DNA from: Flavobacteriales bacterium
GTDB taxonomy: Bacteria; Bacteroidota; Bacteroidia; Flavobacteriales_D; Sanyastnellaceae
DNA length: 43,296 bases
NCBI GenBank assembly: GCA_002683345.1
Contig: NYSX01000019.1
Location: forward strand, 1 to 43,296
Direction: 5' to 3'
Each line of letters begins with the position of its first letter. Positions within the stretch are counted from its first letter, which is position 1. Below, one piece after another: positions 34,875 to 43,296 of this stretch. The notes beneath the pieces are model-generated. The model had not been told where the DNA came from, made no database searches, and saw nothing but the letters and a program-made list of their open reading frames with translations. The position numbers were made by a program, and so were the translations under genes.

Positions 34875-37334
34875 TTACGCGGGGTCGACGTCGACCTTGA
34901 CGCGCAATCGTTTCCACCGCGCATCGGCACTGAACTCGTCGAGGTCGGCCTGCAAAAGCGGGCGGTATTGCGAGGGTGCCAAGCTGCGCTCAAACTTCAA
35001 GGTGATCTGACGAATGTGTTGGTCGTTGATGCGGGACAGCGCCGGGGTGTCCGGCCCCAAGACGCGCTCCCCAAACCGCTGTTGCAGGCGCGCGGCGAGC
35101 ACCCCTGCCCCGGCATCCACGCGTTGGGCATCCCCGTGACGCAGGGTCAAGCGCACCATCCGCACGAAGGGCGGGTAGCTGTAGGTTTGGCGTTCCACGA
35201 GCTCCCGCCGCACTAAGGCTTCATGGTCGTGGTCCACCACGTGATGGAGCAGCCAATGGTCGGCACTGAAGGTCTGGATGATGACTTTGCCCCTGGCGCC
35301 TTCTCCTGACCGGCCTGCGCGTCCTGCGACTTGCGTGAGCATTTGGTAGGCGCGCTCAAACGACCGGAAATCCGGGAACGTGAGCATGCGGTCGGCCGAC
35401 ATGACGCCCACGAGTCCAACGTGCGCGAAGTCGAGGCCTTTGCTGACCATTTGGGTTCCCACAAGGATGTCGTATTCCAAATTGGCAAAGGCTTCCAACA
35501 GCTTGGCGTGGGCCGTTTTCTTGCGCGTGGTGTCCAAATCCATGCGGGCCACCCGTGCCGTCGGGAACAATTCTGCGAGTTCCTCTTCAATCCGCTCCGT
35601 CCCGAGCCCTTGAGGCTTCAACGCCGTGCTCCCGCAGGAGATGCACTGACTTGGTGCGGGACGCTCGTGGTATCCGCAATGGTGGCAATGCAGTCCGCCC
35701 AAGGTCTTGTGGACCACGAGCGGAATGTCGCAGCGTTCGCAGGACGAGGCGTGTCCACATTGGGTGCACTGGTACGCGGGTGCGTAGCCACGCCGGTTTT
35801 GGAACAGGATGACCTGCCTTCCCTCCTTCATGGTGGCCTCCATCTCGTCGCGCAGCATCTTGCTGAACCCACCGCGCATGCTCCGCTGCTTGTGTTCCTT
35901 GCGCAGGTCCGCCACGAAGATCTCAGGAAGCATGGCGCCCCCAAACCGTTCGGTCAGACGGACGACTTCGATTTGGCCTTGTTGACCCAGCCACTGGGTT
36001 TCCACCGCGGGTGTGGCGGAACCCAACACCAGGGGAATGCGCTGACGCACGGCCATCCACAGGGCCACGTCCCGGGCGTGGTATCGCGGCGCCGGGTCGT
36101 GCTGCTTGAAACTGGGCTCGTGCTCTTCGTCCACGACGACCAGGCCCAATTTGGGCAGCGGCAGCAACACGGCAGACCGCGCCCCCACAATGAGCTGACC
36201 GCCCTTGGGATTCAGCACCGTCATCCACGTTTCTGTGCGCTCCCGGTCCGAGAAGCGGCTGTGGTAGACGTGAACGACATCGCCGAAGAAGCGGCGCAAA
36301 CGCTCGATCAATTGGGTTGTCAGGGCAATCTCAGGAACCAAGAACAAGACCTGCTGTCCTGCCGCAAGCACCTCGGCAACGAGGTGCGTGTAAATCTCGG
36401 TTTTGCCGGACCCCGTGACGCCGTGCAACAGCACCGGCTTCCGTTCGACGAGGCCCGCGTGAATTTTATTGTAGGCTTTTGCCTGGGCGTCAGACAGCAC
36501 TGGCATCCGCGCGGTGCCCGGCTTGCTCGGACGGGCGGGTTCGCGCTCCTCCACCACCAAGATGCCCCGATCTACCCACTTCTGGACCGTGGAGGCGTCG
36601 GTGCGGCTGCGCTTTTGGGCTTGCACCTTGGGAAGCTCCTCTTCTTCAATGACGGTGAGCAACAGGCGCTCCATGGCCACCGCCTTGACCCCGGCCCACG
36701 CCAGTGCGGCAGACAGCTCCTCCTCGGCGACGTCGTCGGCCACGCGAACCCAACTCACCATCTTGGGCTTGACGCGCTCGTTCAGCTCTTCCTTGGCCAA
36801 CGCCAAACCCCGTTGCAACAAGGTGCGGATGGCGCGTTGCGGGTGCTTGATGCCGAGCAACTCTGCACAATCTCGGATGCCCATGTCGTCGCGGACGTGC
36901 AAGGCATCGAGCAGCATCATGGACTGTTCATCCAGCCCCGCCTCCGACACGTTCTCGGCATCGGGGTGAAGGACGATGCGCGTGGTGCTTTCAAGTTTCA
37001 TGCCTGAGGGCAATGCCGCCCCCACCATCTCCCCCAACGAACACATGTAGTGTGTGGCCATCCAGGAGAACATGTCCCGCTGCGAGGTCGTCAACACCGG
37101 CGCATCGTCGACCACGGCCTCCACTTCTTTGGCCACATAGCCTTCCGGCGGCGTCTGATGCACTTCCCAAATGACCCCTGTCCATTTCTTGTGGCCGAGG
37201 GGCACCACCACACGCGCCCCCACCATGGGCACCTCGTCGTGAGACGAAAACCACTTGTACGTCAAGGTCTTAGGCAGTGCGAGCGGCACCACCACCTCGA
37301 CAAACGTGGGCGATATGTGGGAAGTTGTGGACAC
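34875..37334 (-). CDS. priA: Primosomal protein N' (replication restart helicase)
   Basis: LLHGVTGSGKTEIYTHL; VVVDEEHEPSFKQHDPAPRYHARDVA; zinc-binding cysteines (CTQCGHASSCERCD...CHHCGYHERPAPSQCISCGS); QVAGRAGR. GTG start. Confidence 0.96.
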   Translation of the reverse strand: MSTTSHISPTFVEVVVPLALPKTLTYKWFSSHDEVPMVGARVVVPLGHKKWTGVIWEVHQTPPEGYVAKEVEAVVDDAPVLTTSQRDMFSWMATHYMCSLGEMVGAALPSGMKLESTTRIVLHPDAENVSEAGLDEQSMMLLDALHVRDDMGIRDCAELLGIKHPQRAIRTLLQRGLALAKEELNERVKPKMVSWVRVADDVAEEELSAALAWAGVKAVAMERLLLTVIEEEELPKVQAQKRSRTDASTVQKWVDRGILVVEEREPARPSKPGTARMPVLSDAQAKAYNKIHAGLVERKPVLLHGVTGSGKTEIYTHLVAEVLAAGQQVLFLVPEIALTTQLIERLRRFFGDVVHVYHSRFSDRERTETWMTVLNPKGGQLIVGARSAVLLPLPKLGLVVVDEEHEPSFKQHDPAPRYHARDVALWMAVRQRIPLVLGSATPAVETQWLGQQGQIEVVRLTERFGGAMLPEIFVADLRKEHKQRSMRGGFSKMLRDEMEATMKEGRQVILFQNRRGYAPAYQCTQCGHASSCERCDIPLVVHKTLGGLHCHHCGYHERPAPSQCISCGSTALKPQGLGTERIEEELAELFPTARVARMDLDTTRKKTAHAKLLEAFANLEYDILVGTQMVSKGLDFAHVGLVGVMSADRMLTFPDFRSFERAYQMLTQVAGRAGRSGEGARGKVIIQTFSADHWLLHHVVDHDHEALVRRELVERQTYSYPPFVRMVRLTLRHGDAQRVDAGAGVLAARLQQRFGERVLGPDTPALSRINDQHIRQITLKFERSLAPSQYRPLLQADLDEFSADARWKRLRVKVDVDPA

Positions 37335-37396
37335 GGAGGGGAAAATTAGGACGCAGCGCCCGCAAACCTCACAGGCATTCGCGTGTTCTTTGAATC

Positions 37397-37870
37397 ATGG
37401 CAACGACGATTTCCCCCCTCAAGGTTGGAGACCAAGCTCCTTCCTTCTCCGCTCCGGACCAGAAAGGCAACACACGCACCCTCGAAGAATTCAAGGGATC
37501 CAAGCTGGTGTTGTACTTCTATCCCAAGGACAACACCCCGGGCTGCACGGCCCAGGCGTGCAACTTGAACGAAAACCTCGCCACGCTCACCAAGGCGGGC
37601 TACAAGGTGTTGGGCGTGAGCAAGGATCCCGCCAAATCTCACCTCAAGTTCATCGACAAGTTTGGGCTTCAGTTCGACTTGTTGTGCGACGAAGAATTGC
37701 ATGTCCACAACGCCTATGGCGTGTGGGGGCTGAAAAAATTCATGGGGCGCGAATACGATGGTACGCACCGCACCACGTTTGTCATCGATGAGAACGGGGT
37801 TCTTGAACAGGTGATTGCCAAGCCCAAAACCAAGGCGCACGCAGAAGAAATCCTCCAGCCCGAAGGCTGA
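37397..37870 (+). CDS. bcp: Thioredoxin-dependent thiol peroxidase (Bcp)
   Basis: [54 protein letters not shown]. Confidence 0.96.
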   Translation: MATTISPLKVGDQAPSFSAPDQKGNTRTLEEFKGSKLVLYFYPKDNTPGCTAQACNLNENLATLTKAGYKVLGVSKDPAKSHLKFIDKFGLQFDLLCDEELHVHNAYGVWGLKKFMGREYDGTHRTTFVIDENGVLEQVIAKPKTKAHAEEILQPEG

Positions 37871-37892
37871 TTCACGTTCGTCGTTCATTGTT

Positions 37893-37943
37893 TTTTGTCC
37901 AACGTGGACAAAACGCCCCTGCCTCCGTAAGTCCTTTACGGAG
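37893..37943 (+). promoter_or_regulatory. Two inverted repeats in the recA upstream region
   Basis: TTTTGTCC-AACGT-GGACAAAA (37893-37913) and CTCCGTAA-GTCCT-TTACGGAG (37923-37943), both perfect 8-bp arms; followed by a -7-like TACCTTCG at 37953-37960. Confidence 0.5.
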
Positions 37944-37976
37944 TCCCTCAAATACCTTCGCTCAAAACCAATAGAC

Positions 37977-39008
37977 ATGGCTGTAAACGCAGACAAAATG
38001 AAAGCCCTCCAGTTGACGATGGACCGACTGGACAAGACCTACGGCAAGGGCACCGTGATGAAGCTTGGTGATGAAGCTGTGGAGAAGATCGACGCCATCC
38101 CCAGCGGAAGCTTGAACCTCGACCTCGCGCTCGGCATAGGCGGCTACCCCAAAGGACGCATCGTGGAAATCTACGGTCCTGAATCTTCGGGAAAGACCAC
38201 CCTCGCCATTCACGCCATTGCGGAATGCCAAAAGCAAGGGGGCATCTGCGCCATCGTCGATGCGGAACACGCGTTCGACAAATTCTACGCAGAGAACCTC
38301 GGCGTCGACACCGAAAACTTGCTCATCTCTCAACCCGACAACGGCGAACAGGCCCTCGAAATCGCGGACAACCTCATCCGCTCGGGCGCCATTGACTTGC
38401 TCGTCATTGACTCGGTTGCAGCCTTGACGCCCCGCGCGGAGATTGAAGGCGAAATGTCCGACAGCTCCGTGGGCTTGCAAGCGCGCCTGATGTCCAAAGC
38501 CCTTCGCAAGCTGACGGGGACCATCAGCAAGACGGGATGCTGCTGCATCTTCATCAACCAGCTTCGCGAGAAGATTGGCGTGATGTTCGGCAACCCCGAA
38601 ACCACGACGGGTGGAAATGCGCTGAAGTTCTACTCTTCGGTGCGTCTCGACATCCGCCGCTCCACCCAAATCAAGGACGGTGATGCCGTTCAAGGAAACC
38701 GCACCAAGGTCAAGGTGGTCAAGAACAAGGTCGCTCCTCCCTTCCGCCGAGCCGAATTCGACATCATGTACGGCGCCGGCGTGTCCAAGACAGGCGAAGT
38801 CATCGACCTCGGAGTGGATCAGGGCATCATCAAAAAGAGCGGTTCCTGGTTCTCGTACGGTGACACCAAGCTCGGTCAAGGTCGCGATGCGGTCAAGACA
38901 CTCCTTGCGGACAACCCCGAGTTGATGGAAGAACTCGAAAACAAAATCAAGGAAGCCATCCGGCCCACCCAAGTTGAAGAGGTGATGCCAGAGGAAGCAC
39001 TTGCATGA
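37977..39008 (+). CDS. recA: Recombinase RecA
   Basis: [32 protein letters not shown]...[22 protein letters not shown]...[27 protein letters not shown]. Start reassigned from 37815. Confidence 0.98.
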   Translation: MAVNADKMKALQLTMDRLDKTYGKGTVMKLGDEAVEKIDAIPSGSLNLDLALGIGGYPKGRIVEIYGPESSGKTTLAIHAIAECQKQGGICAIVDAEHAFDKFYAENLGVDTENLLISQPDNGEQALEIADNLIRSGAIDLLVIDSVAALTPRAEIEGEMSDSSVGLQARLMSKALRKLTGTISKTGCCCIFINQLREKIGVMFGNPETTTGGNALKFYSSVRLDIRRSTQIKDGDAVQGNRTKVKVVKNKVAPPFRRAEFDIMYGAGVSKTGEVIDLGVDQGIIKKSGSWFSYGDTKLGQGRDAVKTLLADNPELMEELENKIKEAIRPTQVEEVMPEEALA

Positions 39009-40048
39009 CCTTCCGCATGTGGAAACAACACATCCAAAGCGGGGTGGCCTTCGGCTGCCTCGCTTTGGCATTTGTGGGCTGCAACGATTCGCAGCCCCCT
39101 GCCGAGGACGTCCAAGTCGCTGCACTGGACAGCGCCCAATTCTGGAGTGACCACATCGTCGTCGACCCCACCGATCCAGCACGGTATGTCGACCGTGCTG
39201 CCTGGCACTTGCGCCATGGTCGCGTCACGGAAGGATTGTTGGACCTCAACCTTGCGCTTGAGGCAGACTCCACCCACGCTCCAGCGTGGTCAGCCAAAGC
39301 CGATGCGCTCTACTTGACGCAGGCATTTGAGCCTTGCATCGAACACTTGGATGCTTGCCTTGAAACGGCGCCAGATCACATCCCATGCCTGCTCCGACGG
39401 GCGGAGATGCACATTCACTTGCGGCAATACCCCGAAGCCTTTGATCGCCTGAACACCGTGCTTCGCAATGCCCCCCTCAACCACGAGGCCTATTGGATGA
39501 AGGGCATGATTTACCGGGACCAAGGCAACGCAGAAAATGCCCGGAGTTCCTTTCAGACGGCCGTCGAGGTCAACCCCAACTTCTTTGATGGATACATCGC
39601 GTTGGGTCTGGCGTACGCCGCCGACATGGACACACTTGCCTTGGGCTTCTTCGAAACGGCCAAGGAATTGCGTCCCCAAAGCGTGGAGGCACGATACAAC
39701 CTCGCCTACTGCCTTCAGGAACACAAGCCGACCAACCGCCGGTTCTTGGATCGGGCGCGCCAGGAATACCGCGAGATCCTGCAGATTGACCCGTCCAATG
39801 CGGCATCTGCCTTCAACCAAGGCTACATTTTCTTGGAGTACCTGCAGGCCTACGACAGCGCTGCACACCACTTCTCCAAAGCCATTGAAGCGCTCCCCTA
39901 CTACCACCAAGCCTTTTTCAACCGCGGCTTGGCCTACGAGAGCCTGGGCGAAGTGGAGCAGGCTGAGTTGGATTACCGGGAGGCTCTGCGCTTCAAACCG
40001 GACTACACTGCAGCGGCGATCGCGCTGGAGCGCGTCTTGAATCGCTGA
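39005..40048 (+). CDS. Tetratricopeptide repeat lipoprotein
   Basis: [17 protein letters not shown] lipobox; several TPR units ([62 protein letters not shown]). Confidence 0.92.
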   Translation: MTFRMWKQHIQSGVAFGCLALAFVGCNDSQPPAEDVQVAALDSAQFWSDHIVVDPTDPARYVDRAAWHLRHGRVTEGLLDLNLALEADSTHAPAWSAKADALYLTQAFEPCIEHLDACLETAPDHIPCLLRRAEMHIHLRQYPEAFDRLNTVLRNAPLNHEAYWMKGMIYRDQGNAENARSSFQTAVEVNPNFFDGYIALGLAYAADMDTLALGFFETAKELRPQSVEARYNLAYCLQEHKPTNRRFLDRARQEYREILQIDPSNAASAFNQGYIFLEYLQAYDSAAHHFSKAIEALPYYHQAFFNRGLAYESLGEVEQAELDYREALRFKPDYTAAAIALERVLNR

Positions 40049-40068
40049 GGCCACAAATTCATGGCATG

Positions 40069-40099
40069 AAAAAGGGCGGTCCGATTGGACCGCCCTTCT
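40069..40099. terminator. Rho-independent terminator between convergent TPR gene and rplT
   Basis: AAGGGCGGTCC-GATT-GGACCGCCCTT, flanked by AAAA on the left (serves the minus strand well). Confidence 0.88.
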
Positions 40100-40126
40100 C
40101 GTTCACCCACCACAGGTGATGAAGTC

Positions 40127-40474
40127 TTATTTTTTGATTTGATCCACCACGGCCTTGAAGGCTTCGGGGTGGTTCATTGCTAGGTCAGCGAGGACCTTGC
40201 GGTTGAGTTCGATGCCCGACTTGGACAACTGACCCATGAATGCGCTGTAGGACATGCCGTGCTGGCGTGCACCTGCGTTGATGCGCTGAATCCACAAGCT
40301 GCGGAATTGACGCTTGCGGAGCTTGCGTCCGACATATGCGTACTGGAGGCCTTTTTCGACGGCGTTCTTGGCGACCGTCCAAACGTTCTTCCGGGCACCG
40401 TAGTACCCTTTGGCCATTTTGAGGACCTTCTTGCGACGTGCGCGTGAGGCCACTGCGTTTTTTGATCTTGGCAT
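40127..40474 (-). CDS. rplT: 50S ribosomal protein L20
   Basis: [70 protein letters not shown]. Confidence 0.98.
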   Translation of the reverse strand: MPRSKNAVASRARRKKVLKMAKGYYGARKNVWTVAKNAVEKGLQYAYVGRKLRKRQFRSLWIQRINAGARQHGMSYSAFMGQLSKSGIELNRKVLADLAMNHPEAFKAVVDQIKK

Positions 40475-40569
40475 TTCTGTGTTCTTTTTTGGTGGTTGGC
40501 GGAGAACAAACGTTCACACTTGCAAAGCCAAACACCGGGTGAAACAAACCAGTGTCTTTTGTCGGTCGA

Positions 40570-40764
40570 TCAGACCAACAACTGACGCTTGATGTTGGGC
40601 ACGTCCGCCTTGTCGACGGTGGTTGCGTGCGTGAGGTTGCGCTTCTGCTTGGTGCCCTTCTTGGTCAAGATGTGGCTCTTGAAAGCGTGCTTGCGCTTGA
40701 TTTTGCCAGTTCCCGTCAGCTTGAAACGCTTCTTGGCGCTGGATTTGGTTTTCATCTTCGGCAT
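40570..40764 (-). CDS. rpmI: 50S ribosomal protein L35
   Basis: [44 protein letters not shown]. Confidence 0.97.
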   Translation of the reverse strand: MPKMKTKSSAKKRFKLTGTGKIKRKHAFKSHILTKKGTKQKRNLTHATTVDKADVPNIKRQLLV

Positions 40765-40789
40765 GGCCTCGGATTTTTAGGGTGGTGGG

Positions 40790-41344
40790 TTATTTCTTCT
40801 TCGGATTGAACATCACAGTCATCCGCTTGCCTTCGAGCTTGGGCATCTGTTCCAAAGCGCCCAAGTCTTCCAATTCCTGGGCAAACTTTAGAAGGAGGAT
40901 TTCTCCGCGCTCCTTGAAGACAATCGTACGGCCTCGGAAAAACACGTAGGCTTTCACCTTCGCACCTTCCTCCAAGAATTTCCGAGCGTGCTTCAGTTTG
41001 AACTGGAAGTCGTGCTCGTCGGTGTTGGGACCAAAACGGATTTCCTTCACCTGAACCTTGGCTTGGTTGGCCTTGATTTCTTTCTGCTTCTTCTTTTGTG
41101 CGTAGAGGAACTTGCGGTAATCGATGATGCGGCACACCGGAGGGTCAGCTTTGGGGCTGATTTCCACCAAATCGAGCTCCAACTCACGAGCCTTGGCCAA
41201 TGCGGCCTTGGTCTTCATGATGGCCGGTTCGACATTGTCGCCTACGAGGCGCACGGAGTCGACCGTGATTTTCTCGTTGATCCGATGGGGATCCTCCTTG
41301 ATGACCCTGCCACGAAAGCCGGTCCTTCTTCTACGTATTGCGAT
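40790..41344 (-). CDS. infC: Translation initiation factor IF-3, probable AUC start
   Basis: From ATC at 41344: (M)[85 protein letters not shown]... There is no in-frame ATG before 41218, which lies inside conserved sequence; the ORF-track start at 41254 truncates the conserved N-terminus. Confidence 0.93.
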   Translation of the reverse strand: MAIRRRRTGFRGRVIKEDPHRINEKITVDSVRLVGDNVEPAIMKTKAALAKARELELDLVEISPKADPPVCRIIDYRKFLYAQKKKQKEIKANQAKVQVKEIRFGPNTDEHDFQFKLKHARKFLEEGAKVKAYVFFRGRTIVFKERGEILLLKFAQELEDLGALEQMPKLEGKRMTVMFNPKKK

Positions 41345-41365
41345 GACTGTGGTGTTTAAATAGAC

Positions 41366-43296
41366 TCAAATGTTGTTCGCCAGCATCTCCGCCACTTCCC
41401 GCTGAATGCGTTCCGCAAAGGCTTCAATGCTGACACTCCCCAAGTCCCCTTCTCCCTGCTTGCGCACAGAGACGGTTCCTTCAGAAGCCTCGTTTTCCCC
41501 GACAATCAGCATGTAAGGCACTTTGTCAAGCTCCGCTTCGCGGATTTTCTTGCCGACCTTTTCTGACCGCGCGTCAACGAGGGCGCGAATATCGCCATTT
41601 TCCAGCACTTTTGAAAGATTCTCCGCGTATTCGTTGAATCTGTCGCTGATTGGGAGGATGCGTGCCTGCTCTGGCGTGAGCCAAAGCGGGAACTTTCCGG
41701 CGCAGTGTTCAATGAGAATGGCGACAAAACGCTCCATCGATCCGAAGGGCGCACGGTGAATCATCACGGGGCGGTGTTTGCCGTTGTCGGCGCCCACGTA
41801 TTCCAGCTCAAATCGCTCCGGAAGGTTGTAATCAATCTGCACGGTTCCCAGCTGCCAACGGCGTCCGATGGCGTCGCGCACCATGAAGTCGAGCTTGGGC
41901 CCGTAGAATGCAGCTTCGCCCAATTCCACCACCGTTTCGAGGCCTTTTTCTTCGGCCACTTCCTGGATGGCTTTCTCCGCCTTGTCCCAATTTTCTTGGG
42001 CGCCGATGTACTTGCCTGGGTTCTCAGGGTCGCGTAAACTCACCTGGGCGACGAAGTTTTGGAAATCCAACGTCTTGAAGATGTACAGCACGAGGTCAAT
42101 GACGTTGCCGACCTCTTCCTTCACCTGGTCTTGGGTGCAGAAGATGTGCGCATCGTCCTGGGTGAATCCACGAACGCGCGTCAGACCGTGGAGTTCGCCG
42201 CTTTGCTCGTAACGATAGACGGTGCCGAACTCCGCCAAGCGCACCGGCAAATCGCGATATGACCTCGGACGCGCCTTGAAAATCTCGCAGTGGTGCGGAC
42301 AGTTCATGGGCTTGAGCAGGTACTCCTCTCCTTCTGCAGGCGTGTGGATGGGCTGGAAGCTGTCCTCGCCATACTTCGCGTAGTGCCCAGACGTCACGTA
42401 CAATTCCTTGTTGCCAATGTGAGGCGTGATGACAGGCTCGTAGCCCGACTTGCGCTGGGCTTCCTTGAGGAAGTTTTCCAAACGCATGCGGAGGTCGGCA
42501 CCTTTGGGCAACCACAGGGGAAGCCCCTGCCCCACTTTCTCTGAGAAGTGGAACAAGTCAAGCTCTTTGCCCAGCTTGCGGTGGTCGCGCGCCTTCGCCT
42601 GCTCCAAGCGCTCAAGATGCTCCTTGAGGTCGCTTTTCTTGGTGAACGTCACGCCATAGACGCGGGTGAGTTGCTTTTGGGTCTCGTCCCCTTTCCAATA
42701 CGCCCCGGCAATGGCCATGATCTTGGCCGCCTTGACATGCCCCGTGTGGGGAATGTGTGGGCCGCGACAGAGGTCGGTGAAGTCTCCTTGCGTGTAAAAG
42801 GTGATGGTGCCGTCATCAAGGCCTTCGAGCAGATCGAGCTTGTACTCGTCTCCTTTCTCCTCAAAGTACTTGACCGCATCTGCCTTGGACATCTCCTTGC
42901 GGATGAAGGGATTTTTGGCCTTCGCCAACTCCATCATCTTCTTCTCCACCGCAGGAATGTCGGCGTCGGTGAAGTTGTGCTCCCCAAAATCCACATCGTA
43001 GTAAAACCCGTTCTCAACAGGAGGCCCCACCCAAAACTTGATGCCCGGGTACAGCGACTCAAGAGCCTCGGCCATCAGGTGGGCTGAGCTGTGCCACAGC
43101 GTGGACATGCCCTCGTCGTCGCGCGACGTGAGAAGCTTCAGGGTTGAATCCCCTGTGAAAGGTCTTGTGGGGTCCCACACCTCGCCGTTGACCTCCGCGG
43201 CAAGCACGTTGCGCGCAAGCCCCTCGCTGATGGAGGTAGCCACATCCAAGGAGGTGGTTCCTTCAGAAACTTCTTTGACGGTGCCGTCGGGCAAGG
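41366..43296 (-). CDS. thrS: Threonyl-tRNA synthetase, N-terminus runs off window
   Basis: [38 protein letters not shown] (TGS domain), [49 protein letters not shown]. The track's TTG 'Met' is probably an internal Leu. Confidence 0.97.
   Translation of the reverse strand, partial: LPDGTVKEVSEGTTSLDVATSISEGLARNVLAAEVNGEVWDPTRPFTGDSTLKLLTSRDDEGMSTLWHSSAHLMAEALESLYPGIKFWVGPPVENGFYYDVDFGEHNFTDADIPAVEKKMMELAKAKNPFIRKEMSKADAVKYFEEKGDEYKLDLLEGLDDGTITFYTQGDFTDLCRGPHIPHTGHVKAAKIMAIAGAYWKGDETQKQLTRVYGVTFTKKSDLKEHLERLEQAKARDHRKLGKELDLFHFSEKVGQGLPLWLPKGADLRMRLENFLKEAQRKSGYEPVITPHIGNKELYVTSGHYAKYGEDSFQPIHTPAEGEEYLLKPMNCPHHCEIFKARPRSYRDLPVRLAEFGTVYRYEQSGELHGLTRVRGFTQDDAHIFCTQDQVKEEVGNVIDLVLYIFKTLDFQNFVAQVSLRDPENPGKYIGAQENWDKAEKAIQEVAEEKGLETVVELGEAAFYGPKLDFMVRDAIGRRWQLGTVQIDYNLPERFELEYVGADNGKHRPVMIHRAPFGSMERFVAILIEHCAGKFPLWLTPEQARILPISDRFNEYAENLSKVLENGDIRALVDARSEKVGKKIREAELDKVPYMLIVGENEASEGTVSVRKQGEGDLGSVSIEAFAERIQREVAEMLANNI

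Noticed and set aside
35331-37007. 558-aa plus-strand ORF antisense to priA
   Set aside because: priA is unambiguous on the other strand; the antisense product has H/Q/R-rich composition and no signal or motif.
43292-43294. TTG start for thrS as given in the ORF track
   Set aside because: The residue aligns with the Leu of the usual '...LPDG' ThrRS N-terminus; the gene almost certainly continues past the window edge.

Overview
The window looks like an ordinary chromosomal segment of a fairly GC-rich marine-type Bacteroidota (Flavobacteriales-like). It has T9SS and FAS1 proteins, a TonB receptor with a carboxypeptidase-like plug, ZapA/RNase Y, and TAnnTTTG-type promoter boxes. I support about 36 protein genes. 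They include housekeeping loci (thrS-infC-rpmI-rplT, recA, priA, bcp, rny, zapA, serC-serA-DUF1015-yggS, mltG, phrB) and several secreted or surface proteins. I saw no tRNA, rRNA, CRISPR array, IS element or prophage. The most unusual content is a ~1317-aa secreted mosaic protein (24826-28779, minus). It has four homologous ~195-aa domains separated by 14 'GCTDxxACNYxxxATxDDGSC' cysteine modules and ends in a dockerin-like 'CPGDxDxxG' tail. The same tail type occurs on a choice-of-anchor-B/MopE-like protein (4878-6950), and one GCTD module lies inside a triple-FAS1 protein (7975-9675). Secondary points are inverted repeats in front of recA, a terminator-like hairpin in the phrB leader, a probable non-AUG (AUC) start for infC, and a tightly coupled serC-serA-DUF1015-yggS operon with two small uncharacterised genes. 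I found no clear new defence or mobile system. All identifications come from reading the sequence and motif recognition; no searches were run.
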